64,000 bases of DNA from Tepidamorphus gemmatus. GTDB taxonomy: Bacteria > Pseudomonadota > Alphaproteobacteria > Rhizobiales > Tepidamorphaceae. Made by a program: the position numbers and the translations under genes. Shown one piece after another: positions 19,534 through 30,797 of the stretch. Every line of letters begins with the position of its first letter. Position 1 is the first letter of the stretch. The notes beneath the pieces are model-generated. The model was not told the DNA's origin and made no database searches. It saw only the letters and a list, made by a program, of their open reading frames with translations. Location: the NCBI RefSeq assembly GCF_004346195.1, contig NZ_SMAK01000003.1:310001-374000 (forward strand). Reading direction: 5' to 3'.

Positions 19534-20415
19534 TTGCCGGAACTTCCCGAAGTCGAGACGGTGCGCCGCGGTCTCGCTCCCGCCATGGAGAATGCGCGGC
19601 TCGAACGGGTCGTGGCGCGACGGCCGGATCTGCGCTTTCCCTTGCCCGAGCGCTTCGCCGAACGTCTCGGCGGACGCACGGTGACCGGCCTGGGACGGCG
19701 CGCGAAATATCTCCTCGCCGATCTCGACGATGGCATGGTGCTGGTCATGCATCTCGGCATGTCCGGCTCGTTCCGCGTCTCGCAGCCGGGCAAGGCGGCG
19801 CTGCCCGGCGACTTCCATCATCCGCGCTCGAAGATTGCCGCCCACGATCACGTGGAGTTCGTGCTGTCGGGTGGTGCCACCGTCACCTACAACGATCCGC
19901 GCCGGTTCGGCTTCATGCTGCTGGTGCCGCGGGCCGGCATCGCAACGCATCCGATGTTTGCCGGGCTCGGCGCCGAACCGGTCGGCAACGCCTTCGACGC
20001 GGCGTATCTGGCCGCACGGCTCGCCGGTCGGACGATGCCGCTGAAGGCGGCGCTGCTCGACCAGCGCATCGTCGCCGGCCTCGGCAACATCTATGTGTGC
20101 GAGGCGCTGCACCGGGCGCGGCTGTCGCCGCTGCGCGCGGCGGGGACGTTGGCGACGCCGGCCGGCCGGCCGAACATGCGCGCGGTCCGGCTGGTCGAAG
20201 CCATCCGCGCGGTGATCGGCGAGGCGATCGAGGCGGGCGGCTCGTCGCTGCGCGACCATGTCCGCGCCGACGGCTCGCTCGGCTATTTCCAGCACGCCTT
20301 CCGGGTCTACGACCGCGAAGGCGCGCCGTGTCCGACGCCCGGCTGCCGTGGCACCGTGACGCGCATCGTCCAGTCCGGCCGCTCGACCTTCCTCTGTCCG
20401 CGCTGCCAGCGCTGA
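19534..20415 (+). CDS. mutM: Formamidopyrimidine-DNA glycosylase (Fpg/MutM)
   Basis: MutM removes 8-oxoguanine and formamidopyrimidines from DNA. The start must be the TTG at 19534, since the processed N-terminal proline is the catalytic nucleophile and the frame reads (M)[13 protein letters not shown] directly. The 293-residue product has the helix-two-turn-helix [17 protein letters not shown] and ends in a zinc finger with four cysteines (PCPTPGC and FLCPRCQ; the first pair spaced C-x4-C, as I recall from Rhizobiales). It is divergent from ubiE and followed by ech. Confidence 0.95.
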   Translation: MPELPEVETVRRGLAPAMENARLERVVARRPDLRFPLPERFAERLGGRTVTGLGRRAKYLLADLDDGMVLVMHLGMSGSFRVSQPGKAALPGDFHHPRSKIAAHDHVEFVLSGGATVTYNDPRRFGFMLLVPRAGIATHPMFAGLGAEPVGNAFDAAYLAARLAGRTMPLKAALLDQRIVAGLGNIYVCEALHRARLSPLRAAGTLATPAGRPNMRAVRLVEAIRAVIGEAIEAGGSSLRDHVRADGSLGYFQHAFRVYDREGAPCPTPGCRGTVTRIVQSGRSTFLCPRCQR

Positions 20416-20485
20416 GCTTGCCCCGACGGCGGGGCTCCTGTAGCGCTAGCCTGCGATCATCGACTTGACGTCACGGGGAGAGGAC

Positions 20486-21259
20486 ATGGCTTACGAGAAC
20501 ATCCTGGTGGAGACGCGCGGTGCGGTGGCGCTGATCACCCTCAACCGCCCGAAGGCGCTCAACGCGCTGAACTCCGCGTTGATGACCGAACTGTCGACTG
20601 CGCTGGACGGCTTCGAGGCCGATGCCGAGATCCGCGCCATCGTCATCACCGGCTCGGAAAAGGCCTTCGCCGCCGGCGCCGACATCAAGGAGATGCAGTC
20701 GAAGACCTACATGAGCGCCTATCTGGAGGACTTCATCACCTCCTGGGAGCGGGTCTCACGGGTTCGCAAGCCGGTGATCGCGGCGGTGGCGGGTTATGCG
20801 CTGGGTGGCGGCTGCGAGCTCGCCATGATGTGCGATTTCATCATCGCCGCCGACACCGCCAAGTTCGGCCAGCCGGAAATCCTGCTCGGCGTCCTGCCGG
20901 GCGCCGGCGGCACGCAGCGCCTGACTCGCTTGGTCGGCAAGTCCAAGGCGATGGACCTGTGCCTGACCGGACGGATGATGGACGCCGCCGAGGCCGAGAG
21001 GTCCGGCCTGGTGAGCCGTGTCGTGCCGGCCGACAAGCTGATCGAGGAGGCGGTTGCGGCGGCCGAGAAGATCGCCTCGCTGTCGCTGCCCGCGGTCATG
21101 CTGACCAAGGAGGCGGTCAACCGCGCCTACGAGACGACGCTCGCCGAAGGGATCCGCTTCGAGCGGCGCGTGTTCCACTCGATGTTCTCGACCGAGGACC
21201 AGAAGGAGGGAATGCAGGCCTTCATCGAAAAGCGCCCCGCCGTGTTCAGGCATCGCTGA
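20486..21259 (+). CDS. ech: Enoyl-CoA hydratase
   Basis: The 257-residue crotonase-family protein hydrates trans-2-enoyl-CoA in beta-oxidation. It has the oxyanion-hole segments [11 protein letters not shown] and [14 protein letters not shown], and both catalytic glutamates appear in conserved places (GCELAM and [20 protein letters not shown]). [26 protein letters not shown] is the canonical start. The ATG at 20486 follows a strong GGGGAGAGG site. The gene lies between mutM and rpsT, as in many Rhizobiales. Confidence 0.93.
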   Translation: MAYENILVETRGAVALITLNRPKALNALNSALMTELSTALDGFEADAEIRAIVITGSEKAFAAGADIKEMQSKTYMSAYLEDFITSWERVSRVRKPVIAAVAGYALGGGCELAMMCDFIIAADTAKFGQPEILLGVLPGAGGTQRLTRLVGKSKAMDLCLTGRMMDAAEAERSGLVSRVVPADKLIEEAVAAAEKIASLSLPAVMLTKEAVNRAYETTLAEGIRFERRVFHSMFSTEDQKEGMQAFIEKRPAVFRHR

Positions 21260-21421
21260 GCGGCGGCGGTCGGCCATCGCGAGCGGCGGCCCGCTGTTGA
21301 CGCCGCGACGCGCTTGCGTCTATATGTCCGCGACCCGCGGCGGACCTTCGAGTTCGCCGCTTTTGGTATTTTCCGTCGGCCGGCGCTTCGATCGGCCGGT
21401 GAATGTCCCGGAGACCTGTTC

Positions 21422-21688
21422 ATGGCGAACACCCCGTCGGCCAAGAAGGCGGCCCGCAAGATCGCCCGGCGCACCGCCGTCAACAAGGCGCGCAAGAGCC
21501 GCGTCCGTACCTTCGTCCGGAAGGTCGAGGAAGCGATTGCCTCCGGCGATCAGACGAAGGCCCGCGAGGCGTTGCGTGCCGCCGAGCCGGAACTGATCCG
21601 CGCCGCCCAGAAGGGTGTCCTGCATGCCAACACCGCTTCGCGCAAGGTGTCGCGCCTGGCGGCGCGCGTGAAGTCGATGCAAGCCTGA
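21422..21688 (+). CDS. rpsT: 30S ribosomal protein S20
   Basis: S20 is an 88-residue 16S rRNA-binding protein: [55 protein letters not shown]. Size and sequence are canonical. The frame is open upstream, but only the ATG at 21422 gives the S20 start. The spacing to dnaA is unusual because a rhodanese gene and a 646-bp gap lie between. A terminator follows at once. Confidence 0.97.
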   Translation: MANTPSAKKAARKIARRTAVNKARKSRVRTFVRKVEEAIASGDQTKAREALRAAEPELIRAAQKGVLHANTASRKVSRLAARVKSMQA

Positions 21689-21714
21689 AGAAGCCGCAGG
21701 ATCGGTTACCGAAG

Positions 21715-21738
21715 GGCCCGGCTCCGCCGGGCCTTTTT
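21715..21738 (+). terminator. Rho-independent terminator after rpsT
   Basis: The arms GGCCCGGC (21715-21722) and GCCGGGCC (21726-21733) pair perfectly around a 3-base loop and are followed by TTTTT. It begins 27 bases after the rpsT stop codon. Confidence 0.92.
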
Positions 21739-22334
21739 CGTTGCCGCAACCTGCACGGCAGCAGCCGGCCGTGCCGGAATCCGAACTTCTCAACCAATCT
21801 GCCGCTGAATCAAGGGCTTGGCAACACGACGCGGAAATGGCTCGCAAACGGGGCCGCACGCGCCCGTCTTGCGCGTCACGGAAATGTCGAATAGCGCACT
21901 GGGTGCACTGGGTTGACGTCACCCTCAAGGCTGCCGGTTTCCATTGACTCCTCAGGCGGTTGGCGAGGCCGCTCGAAAAGCTGCCGTAAGGGTGCCGGTG
22001 CAATGCCGGTACCGGCACGCCGGTGGGGCTGGACGAGTCGGTTGCCTCTCCCCGAGCCGGTGTGTATCTTCCGACCATTGGGGATCGCCCGATGATCTCA
22101 ATGTAATCGAAAGAGTAGAAGGCTTGGTTTCCAAGCGGCGGGGACGGTTTGTCATGACAATGGTCGCACGGGCGCGGACGGGTGACATCGCCGGATATTC
22201 TTTTCTGCATCTCTGAGAGACTCGACTCAGTACTCGAGCCGGCTCGTATTCTGTAACGCCGGCACAGGTTAAGTCCGGGTTTGACCGGACGGCGTGAGAA
22301 CCTACTCTGGCAGAATGGGAGATGCGGGCGGATC
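21739..22334. other. Non-coding gap upstream of the rhodanese-dnaA unit, rich in palindromes and GANTC sites
   Basis: No convincing gene is seen in these 596 bases. They hold a 14-bp perfect palindrome TGCCGGTACCGGCA (22004-22017) with TGCCGGT repeated just before it and GCCGGTG after it; a hairpin GCTTGG/CCAAGC (22122-22136); a hairpin GTCCGG/CCGGAC (22273-22290); the palindrome TGACGTCA near 21914; and five GANTC sites (21777, 21807, 21946, 22219, 22224), the last two adjacent. GANTC is the CcrM methylation site of alphaproteobacteria. No good match to the DnaA box TTATCCACA was found by eye. It may hold the dnaA promoter region. Confidence 0.5.
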
Positions 22335-22769
22335 ATGTCCGGCGCATATGCAGGTGACGTTTCCTCATCCGAGGCCTGGCGGATGCTGGCGGAGGATCCG
22401 TCGGCCGTTCTCGTCGACGTGCGCACGCGGGCCGAATGGACCTTCGTCGGCGTCGCCGACCTGTCGCCGATCGGCAAGCAGCCGGTGCTGATCGAGTGGC
22501 AGAGCTATCCGGCGATGCAGGTCAATCCGCGCTTCCTCGAGGAACTCGCTGCGGCGCTCGGTGCGATCCCGGCCGCGCGCGAGGCGCCGCTGTTCTTCCT
22601 GTGCCGCTCGGGCGCGCGCAGCGCGTCGGCGGCGGCGCGCGCCACGGCGGCGGGCTATGCGGCCTGCTTCAACATCTCGGACGGTTTCGAGGGGCGGCTC
22701 GATGTCGCGCGCCATCGCGGCACGGTCGAGGGGTGGAAGGCATCGGGACTTCCTTGGGTGCAGTCATGA
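22335..22769 (+). CDS. Rhodanese-like domain protein upstream of dnaA
   Basis: This 144-residue single-domain rhodanese has the catalytic Cys90 in the loop CRSGARS. SSEAWRMLAEDPSAVLVDVRTRAEWTFVGV is the typical first half. Such enzymes carry persulfide sulfur; the physiological acceptor here is unknown. Its stop codon overlaps the dnaA ATG (ATGA), so dnaA may be translated by coupling to it. The ATG at 22335 was chosen over an earlier frame start because the domain begins there. Confidence 0.88.
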   Translation: MSGAYAGDVSSSEAWRMLAEDPSAVLVDVRTRAEWTFVGVADLSPIGKQPVLIEWQSYPAMQVNPRFLEELAAALGAIPAAREAPLFFLCRSGARSASAAARATAAGYAACFNISDGFEGRLDVARHRGTVEGWKASGLPWVQS

Positions 22770-24316
22770 GTGGACGGATGGCGACAGGTGCGGCGGGCGT
22801 GGCGATGGAACTCTCGGAGGACGCGGATGCCAGCGCGAACTGGGTGTCGGGAGGGGCGGACCGGCAGGCCGAGACGGCGGGGGCGGCCGTGACGGACTCG
22901 GGCGCTCGCCATGCCGAGGCCTGGTCGCGCATCGTCCAGCGGCTTCGCGCCGAGTTCGGTGAGGACATCTACCGCAGCTGGTTCAAGGGGTTGTCCTTCG
23001 TCGAGGTGTCCGACATGACGGCCGTGCTGACGGTCGCCACGCCGTTCCTGCGGATGTGGATCCGCACCAATTACGGCGCCCGTCTGCTGGCGCTGTGGCG
23101 CGCCGAATGTCCGGGCGTCGAGCGGGTCGACGTGCGCGTGCGCGGCGTCGAGACGGCGACGCCGGAGCGGTCCACCCCGGCGCCGGTGCAGCGGCGCCTG
23201 CGCGATACGCGGTCCGCTCCGGCGCTGGTCCAGCCTGCCACGGCGTCGGGCGACCAGCTCTTCGAGAGTGCGCCGCTCGATCCGCGCTTCAAGTTCGAGA
23301 CCTTCGCGGTGGGCGAATCCAACAAGATCGCGCACGACACCGCACTGTCGGTGGCCACGTCCGGTTCGGCCGGCACCATGTTCAACCCGCTGTTCATTCA
23401 CGGCGGCGTCGGTCGCGGCAAGACACATCTGCTGCATGCCATCGCCTGGAAGGCGGCTGAGCTCGACCCTTCGCGCCGCATCCTGCATCTGTCGGCCGAG
23501 CAGTTCGTGTTCCGCTTCGTGTCCGCGGTGCGGTCGGATGCAGCGATCCCGTTCAAGGAGACGCTGCGCTCCATCGACCTCATGCTGATCGACGATCTGC
23601 AGTTCCTGCAGGGCAAGGCCACCCACCGCGAATTCAGCCATACGATGAACGCCCTCATCGAGGGCTGCCGGCAGGTGGTGATCGTTGCGGACCGCCCGCC
23701 GGCCGATCTGTGTGGCTTCGACGACCGAACCCGCTCGCGGCTCGCCGGCGGACTCGTCGCTGCCATCGGCAGCCAGGAGCTTGCGCTGCGCCGCCAGATC
23801 CTCGAGGCTCGGGTGCGGGCGCTCGCCGAGCGGGGACAGTCCGTCGATCTGTCGACCGAGGTGCTGGACTATGTCGCCCGTCAGGTCTCATCCAGCGGCC
23901 GCGACCTCGAGGGGGCGCTGAACCGGCTGGCAGCGTATCGCTGCTTCGCCAACGTGCCGGTGACGCTCGACCTTGCCGAACGGGTGATCCGCGATCTCGT
24001 CGCCACCCAGGAGCGACCGCAGATCCGCATCGAGGACATCCAGCGCGTCGTCGCCATGCACTATCAGGTGTCGCGGTCCGACCTGGTGTCGAACCGTCGC
24101 ACCCGGGCGATCGTCGTGCCCCGCCAGATCGCCATGTATCTTGCCAAGGTGCTGACACCACGCTCCCTGCCGGAGATCGGCCGCCGCTTCGGCAACCGCG
24201 ATCACACCACCGTGCTGCACGCGGTGCGCAAGATCGAAGGGCTGCTGGCCAAGGACAGGTCGCTGGCGCGCGACATCGAGACCCTGCGCCGCCGTATCGA
24301 AGACGGCGAGAGCTGA
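22766..24316 (+). CDS. dnaA: Chromosomal replication initiator protein DnaA
   Basis: DnaA binds the origin and unwinds it with ATP. The 516-residue product (from the ATG overlapping the rhodanese stop) has domain I at about 50-125 (AWSRIVQRLRAEFGEDIYRS), a short linker, and AAA+ domain III with Walker A GGVGRGKT (213-220) and Walker B LMLIDD (272-277). The sensor and box VII arginine motif is RTRSRLAGGL, and domain IV has the DNA-binding signature RFGNRDHTTVLHAVRKIE. About 48 residues precede domain I; a later start (ATG at 22778 or 22806) is possible. It is followed by dnaN, recF, lysE and gyrB. Confidence 0.97.
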   Translation: MSGRMATGAAGVAMELSEDADASANWVSGGADRQAETAGAAVTDSGARHAEAWSRIVQRLRAEFGEDIYRSWFKGLSFVEVSDMTAVLTVATPFLRMWIRTNYGARLLALWRAECPGVERVDVRVRGVETATPERSTPAPVQRRLRDTRSAPALVQPATASGDQLFESAPLDPRFKFETFAVGESNKIAHDTALSVATSGSAGTMFNPLFIHGGVGRGKTHLLHAIAWKAAELDPSRRILHLSAEQFVFRFVSAVRSDAAIPFKETLRSIDLMLIDDLQFLQGKATHREFSHTMNALIEGCRQVVIVADRPPADLCGFDDRTRSRLAGGLVAAIGSQELALRRQILEARVRALAERGQSVDLSTEVLDYVARQVSSSGRDLEGALNRLAAYRCFANVPVTLDLAERVIRDLVATQERPQIRIEDIQRVVAMHYQVSRSDLVSNRRTRAIVVPRQIAMYLAKVLTPRSLPEIGRRFGNRDHTTVLHAVRKIEGLLAKDRSLARDIETLRRRIEDGES

Positions 24317-24452
24317 GAGCGCGCCGCTTCGCGCGCCCGCTGCACTTGCAAATGCGACCCGTTCCCGGCAAGTTCACCATCCTTTCCCGCACTGGGTGGG
24401 TTGGGGTGCCGGTCGGGTCTGCCGCGCCGGCTGATCGACAGGATTGCGTGCC

Positions 24453-25571
24453 ATGCGTGTCACGATCGAACGCGCCGCGTTTCTGAAATCGCTCGGTCAC
24501 GTCCACCGGGTGGTCGAACGGCGCAATACCATCCCGATCCTGTCCAACATCCTGGTGCGGGCGGATGGTGCGACGCTGCAATTGAAGGCCACCGACCTCG
24601 ACATCGAGGTGGTCGATACCTCGCCGGCCGACGTGGCGCAGCCCGGCGCGACCACGGTCGCCGCCCATACGATCTACGATATCGTTCGCAAGCTGCCGGA
24701 CGGCGCACAGGTCGCCCTCGAGACCGGCCCCGACGGCGCCTCGTTGGTGCTGTCCTCCGGGCGCGCCCGCTTCACGCTGCAAACCCTGCCGGGCTCCGAT
24801 TTCCCCGACATCACCGCCGGGGCGTTCAGCCACCGCTTCGCGCTGCCCGCTGGCCGGCTCAAGCGGCTGATCGACAAGACACAGTTCGCGATCTCCCAGG
24901 AGGAGACCCGCTACTACCTGAACGGCATCTACTTCCACACGGTCGAGACGGACGGGCTTGCGCATCTGCGCGCCGTTGCGACCGACGGCCACCGGCTTGC
25001 CCGCGTCGAGACCGACGCGCCGGACGGGGCGCAGGGGATGCCGGGCATCATCGTGCCGCGCAAGGCGGTGCAGGAACTCCTCCGGCTGCTCGACGATCCG
25101 GCCGAGGCGGTTGGCATCGAACTGTCCGCCAACAAGGTGCGGTTCACGCTGGGCGCCGTGGTCCTCACCTCGAAACTGATCGACGGCACCTTCCCGGACT
25201 ATGCCCGGGTCATCCCGACCGGCAATGACAGGATCCTGCGCGTCGATCGCGATGCGTTCGCCCGCAGCGTCGACCTTGTATCGACCGTCTCCAGCGAGCG
25301 GGGGCGGGCGGTAAAGCTCGCGCTGGACCGCGATCGCGTGGTGCTGAGCGTCAACAATCCCGACGCCGGCAACGCGACGGAGGAATTGGCCGCGGCCTAT
25401 TCGTCCGAGCCGCTTGAGATCGGCTTCAACGCGCGCTACCTGCTCGACATAACCGGGCAGCTGGAGAGCGGCGAGGCGCGGTTCGAACTCGCCGACCCAG
25501 GCTCGCCGACACTGATCTGCGACGAAACCGACCGCTCGGCGCTCTACGTGCTGATGCCGATGCGGGTCTGA
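24453..25571 (+). CDS. dnaN: DNA polymerase III beta subunit (sliding clamp)
   Basis: The 372-residue clamp encircles DNA and holds polymerase III. Canonical segments are MRVTIERAAFLKSLGHVHRV, RRNTIPILSNILVRA, QEETRYYLNGIYFH, ATDGHRLA, DGTFPDYARVIP and the C-terminal MPMRV that forms part of the partner-binding pocket. A TTG nine bases earlier is in frame, but the ATG at 24453 gives the family start. It lies between dnaA and recF in the classic origin-proximal order. Confidence 0.97.
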   Translation: MRVTIERAAFLKSLGHVHRVVERRNTIPILSNILVRADGATLQLKATDLDIEVVDTSPADVAQPGATTVAAHTIYDIVRKLPDGAQVALETGPDGASLVLSSGRARFTLQTLPGSDFPDITAGAFSHRFALPAGRLKRLIDKTQFAISQEETRYYLNGIYFHTVETDGLAHLRAVATDGHRLARVETDAPDGAQGMPGIIVPRKAVQELLRLLDDPAEAVGIELSANKVRFTLGAVVLTSKLIDGTFPDYARVIPTGNDRILRVDRDAFARSVDLVSTVSSERGRAVKLALDRDRVVLSVNNPDAGNATEELAAAYSSEPLEIGFNARYLLDITGQLESGEARFELADPGSPTLICDETDRSALYVLMPMRV

Positions 25572-25587
25572 CGAAAGGTCCTTCGTC

Positions 25588-26754
25588 CTGCCGGATGCGT
25601 CAGCGGCCATCGACGACGCCGGCCCGTCCGGGGCCCGGCACCGCGTTGCGATCCGCCGGCTGGCGCTGACCGATTATCGCAACTATCCGGAGCTGCGGCT
25701 GACGCTCGGGCCGCAACCGGTGGTGCTGACCGGGGCCAATGGCGCCGGCAAGACCAATCTCCTCGAGGCGCTGTCCTACCTGGCCCCCGGCCGCGGGCTG
25801 CGTGGCGCCAGCCTCGACGCGGTGATCCGCGCCGGCGCCGACGCCTTCGCCGTGGCCGCCTCCGTGGAGCGCGGCGAGGCCGCGGTCGATGTCGGCACCG
25901 GATTCCGCCGCGGCGAGAGCGGTCGCGAGGTGCGGATCGACCGGCAGCGGGCGCGCTCGGTGTCGGCGCTGGGCGAGATCGTTCGCGTCCTGTGGCTGAC
26001 GCCGGCGATGGACGGTCTGTTCACCGGCGCCGCCGCCGACCGGCGCCGCTTCCTCGACCGCCTGGTGCTGACGCTGGATCCTGGCCACGCCGCCCGGGTC
26101 GGCGAGTTCGAGAAGCTGATGCGTCAGCGCAACCGCCTGCTCGAGGAGGCACGTCCCGATCGACGCTGGCTCGATGCGGTCGAGCATGAGCTTGCCGGAT
26201 CGGCGGTAGCGCTCGCTGCCGCGCGGGCAGAGGCGGTGGCGCGGTTGAGCGCGGCACTCGCCGGCCGTGCGGGCGGAGTCTTCCCCGACCCCGCCCTGGA
26301 GCTGGTCGGAACCCTGGAGAACGAGCTGCGCGCGATGCCGGCGCTGGACGTCGAGGAGAACTATCGCCGCGCGCTGCAGGCGGCGCGACGTCGGGATGCC
26401 GCCGCCGGGCGGACGCTGCTCGGCCCGCATCGCAGCGATCTGTCGGTCGTCCATGCCAATCGCGGTGTCCCCGCCGCCATCGCCTCGACCGGCGAGCAGA
26501 AGGGGCTGCTGATCGCCCTCGTCCTCGCCCATGCGCGGATCGTGGCCGCCGCCGATCGGGGGGTCGCGCCGCTTCTGCTGCTCGACGAGGTGGCGGCGCA
26601 TCTCGACGATATCCGGCGCGCGGCGCTGTTCGGCGAGATCCTGGCGCTCGGCGCGCAGGCCTGGATGACCGGCACAGACCGGCTGCTGTTCGCCGACATC
26701 GCTGCCGATGCGCAATGCTTTGAGGTCATCGACGGCCGGGTGTCGCCGCTGTGA
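25588..26754 (+). CDS. recF: DNA replication and repair protein RecF (start codon non-standard)
   Basis: RecF helps load RecA at single-strand gaps. Motifs present are RLALTDYRNYPELRL, Walker A GANGAGKTN, GEIVRVLWLTPAMDGLF and the signature region LLLDEVAAHLDD. The first ATG/GTG/TTG in frame (25720) lies inside the conserved N-terminus just before Walker A, so it cannot be the real start. Upstream the frame is open back to 25555 without any ATG, GTG or TTG. The CTG at 25588 has GAAAGG nine bases before it and gives a 388-residue protein of normal length, so I propose it. A frameshift near the ATG at 25595 is the alternative. Confidence 0.85.
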   Translation: MPDASAAIDDAGPSGARHRVAIRRLALTDYRNYPELRLTLGPQPVVLTGANGAGKTNLLEALSYLAPGRGLRGASLDAVIRAGADAFAVAASVERGEAAVDVGTGFRRGESGREVRIDRQRARSVSALGEIVRVLWLTPAMDGLFTGAAADRRRFLDRLVLTLDPGHAARVGEFEKLMRQRNRLLEEARPDRRWLDAVEHELAGSAVALAAARAEAVARLSAALAGRAGGVFPDPALELVGTLENELRAMPALDVEENYRRALQAARRRDAAAGRTLLGPHRSDLSVVHANRGVPAAIASTGEQKGLLIALVLAHARIVAAADRGVAPLLLLDEVAAHLDDIRRAALFGEILALGAQAWMTGTDRLLFADIAADAQCFEVIDGRVSPL

Positions 26755-26938
26755 GCGGCAGGCAACGTTCGCCAAACCGGCCGTGCGGCAATCGTGCCAC
26801 GCCGGCGAGGCGATCCTCCGCCGATGTCTGTCCGGCACAACGGCGGCTGCCCGAAGCGCACCCGACCGGTGCGCTGGCCTCCCGAACCGTCGAAGCCGCT
26901 TCCCTCGCCGGCCGTGATGGCGTAGACCTTTGGCGGCC

Positions 26939-27553
26939 ATGGACACGACCAGCCTCGTCGCCTTCGCGCTCGCCCTCGGGCTTGCCGCCGCCATTCCCGG
27001 GCCGGGCATCGCGGCGATCGTCGGTCGTGCGCTCGGCACCGGCTTCCGCCCGACCCTGCCGATGATGGCCGGACTGATCGTCGGCGACCTCGTCTACCTG
27101 TCGGCCGCGGCGCTCGGGCTCGGGGTCATCGCGGCGAGCTTCGGCACGGTGTTCGTGATCATTCGCTGGCTCGGCGCGGCCTATCTCGTCTATCTCGCCA
27201 TCCGGCTTTGGACCGCGAAGCCCGAGCATGGCGTCATCGCGGCGCGCACCGGCGGCGGGCCGGTCTCGACCTTCCTGGCCGGGCTGGCGGTGACGCTCGG
27301 CAACCCGAAGGTGATCCTGTTCTATCTCGCTGTCCTGCCGACCATCGTCGATCTCGGCGGCCTGACGGCGCTGGCCTTCGCGGAAATGTCGGCGGTGGTG
27401 ATCCTCGACCTCGTGGTGGTGATCGGCGCCTACGCGGCGCTCGCCGCCCGTGCCCGCCGGATGTTCGAGTCGGCGGCGGCGCGCCGCCGGCTCAACCGGC
27501 TCGCCGGCGCCAGCATGATGGGCGCGGCGGCGGCGATCGCGGCGCGCGGCTGA
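26939..27553 (+). CDS. LysE/RhtB family amino-acid exporter
   Basis: A 204-residue membrane protein with about six hydrophobic helices and the family signature: FALALGLAAAIPGPGIAAIVGRALGTGF near the N-terminus (helix 1 with the PGP motif), WLGAAYLVYLAIRLW, and GLAVTLGNPKVILFYLAVLP. LysE/RhtB proteins export amino acids such as lysine, threonine or homoserine. The ATG at 26939 was preferred over the in-frame TTG at 26930. It sits between recF and gyrB, which are usually adjacent; no functional link to replication is implied. Confidence 0.88.
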   Translation: MDTTSLVAFALALGLAAAIPGPGIAAIVGRALGTGFRPTLPMMAGLIVGDLVYLSAAALGLGVIAASFGTVFVIIRWLGAAYLVYLAIRLWTAKPEHGVIAARTGGGPVSTFLAGLAVTLGNPKVILFYLAVLPTIVDLGGLTALAFAEMSAVVILDLVVVIGAYAALAARARRMFESAAARRRLNRLAGASMMGAAAAIAARG

Positions 27554-27710
27554 GCCGCGCGCGGATCCCCGCAGATTGCCGTCCGCCACGGAAATACCCA
27601 TATTTTTCAGTGAAATGAGCAAGGTCCGGGGTCGGCATTCGGCCTCCGGAAATGCTAGACTGGCACTGATTCTGGTGATCCTCCCTGGGCAGGCGCCGAA
27701 GGGCGGCTGA

Positions 27711-30176
<2,466 letters not shown>

Positions 30177-30251
30177 GGCTGGCGCGGGGGTGAGCAGGCG
30201 ATTGTTACTGCCGCGCAGCGAGACAGTTGCGCTGCGACGCGGACGGCTGCA

Positions 30252-30284
30252 CGGGCCCGCACCGGGTGGAGCGGCGCGGGCCCG
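30252..30284. terminator. GC-rich inverted repeat between convergent gyrB and the Cys-rich gene
   Basis: CGGGCCCGC (30252-30260) pairs perfectly with GCGGGCCCG (30276-30284) around a 15-base loop. There is no T-tract on either strand. Its place between two convergent genes suggests a two-way end structure. Confidence 0.4.
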
Positions 30285-30322
30285 CGACGGTCGCCGCCGC
30301 CGGCGGTCGGGTCGGACGGAGA

Positions 30323-30622
30323 TCAGCCGGGCGGCGGCGACGCCGGGGGAGAATCGATGAGCGGGATCAGCGCGGCGCGGCAGGCTGCCGACAGCCCGTC
30401 AGCATGGTCCCTGAAGCAGGCGGCAAGGCGTCCGTCGCCGGGCCGGACCGACCTGCAGTAGCGTTGATAGTCGGCCACGCAGGCCATGCGGATCGCCTGC
30501 CGCGTGGTGCGGTCGAGACCACCCGTCTCCTGGGCGCGCGCCGTCGTGACCGCCATTGGCGCCACCGCCATGATCCCGGCCACCAGGCCCAGGGTCCTGG
30601 GGCGAAGCATTGCAATCGGCAT
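30323..30622 (-). CDS. Small exported cysteine-rich repeat protein
   Basis: The 99-residue product starts with a signal peptide (MPIAMLRPRTLGLVAG, followed by a hydrophobic stretch cut after ARA). The mature 60-70 residues carry four cysteines in the pattern IRMACVADYQRYCRSVRPGD, then LAACFRDHADGLSAACRAAL. This resembles the cysteine-rich repeat known from Golgi apparatus protein 1, found in many small rhizobial periplasmic proteins of unknown function. The cysteines probably form two disulfides. A good ribosome-binding site (AGGGAGAG) precedes the ATG. It converges on gyrB. Confidence 0.7.
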   Translation of the reverse strand: MPIAMLRPRTLGLVAGIMAVAPMAVTTARAQETGGLDRTTRQAIRMACVADYQRYCRSVRPGDGRLAACFRDHADGLSAACRAALIPLIDSPPASPPPG

Positions 30623-30797
30623 CGTTGCTCTCCCTGCCGGTGCCTCCGAATGGGACCCACCATGCATGGCTGATGTCGCAGAACTGTCCCTCGCGGGGCG
30701 GTAAAGTGTAAGACTTGGTCGCCGCCCGCGCCGAAGCGGTGCGATGCGGACGCCGATCGGGGACAGCAGGCGCCGGGGGATCGGGTACGCTCGGGAC

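Noticed and set aside
21739-22334. Chromosomal origin with DnaA boxes upstream of dnaA
   Set aside because: No convincing TTATCCACA-like cluster or AT-rich unwinding element was seen by eye, so oriC is not called.
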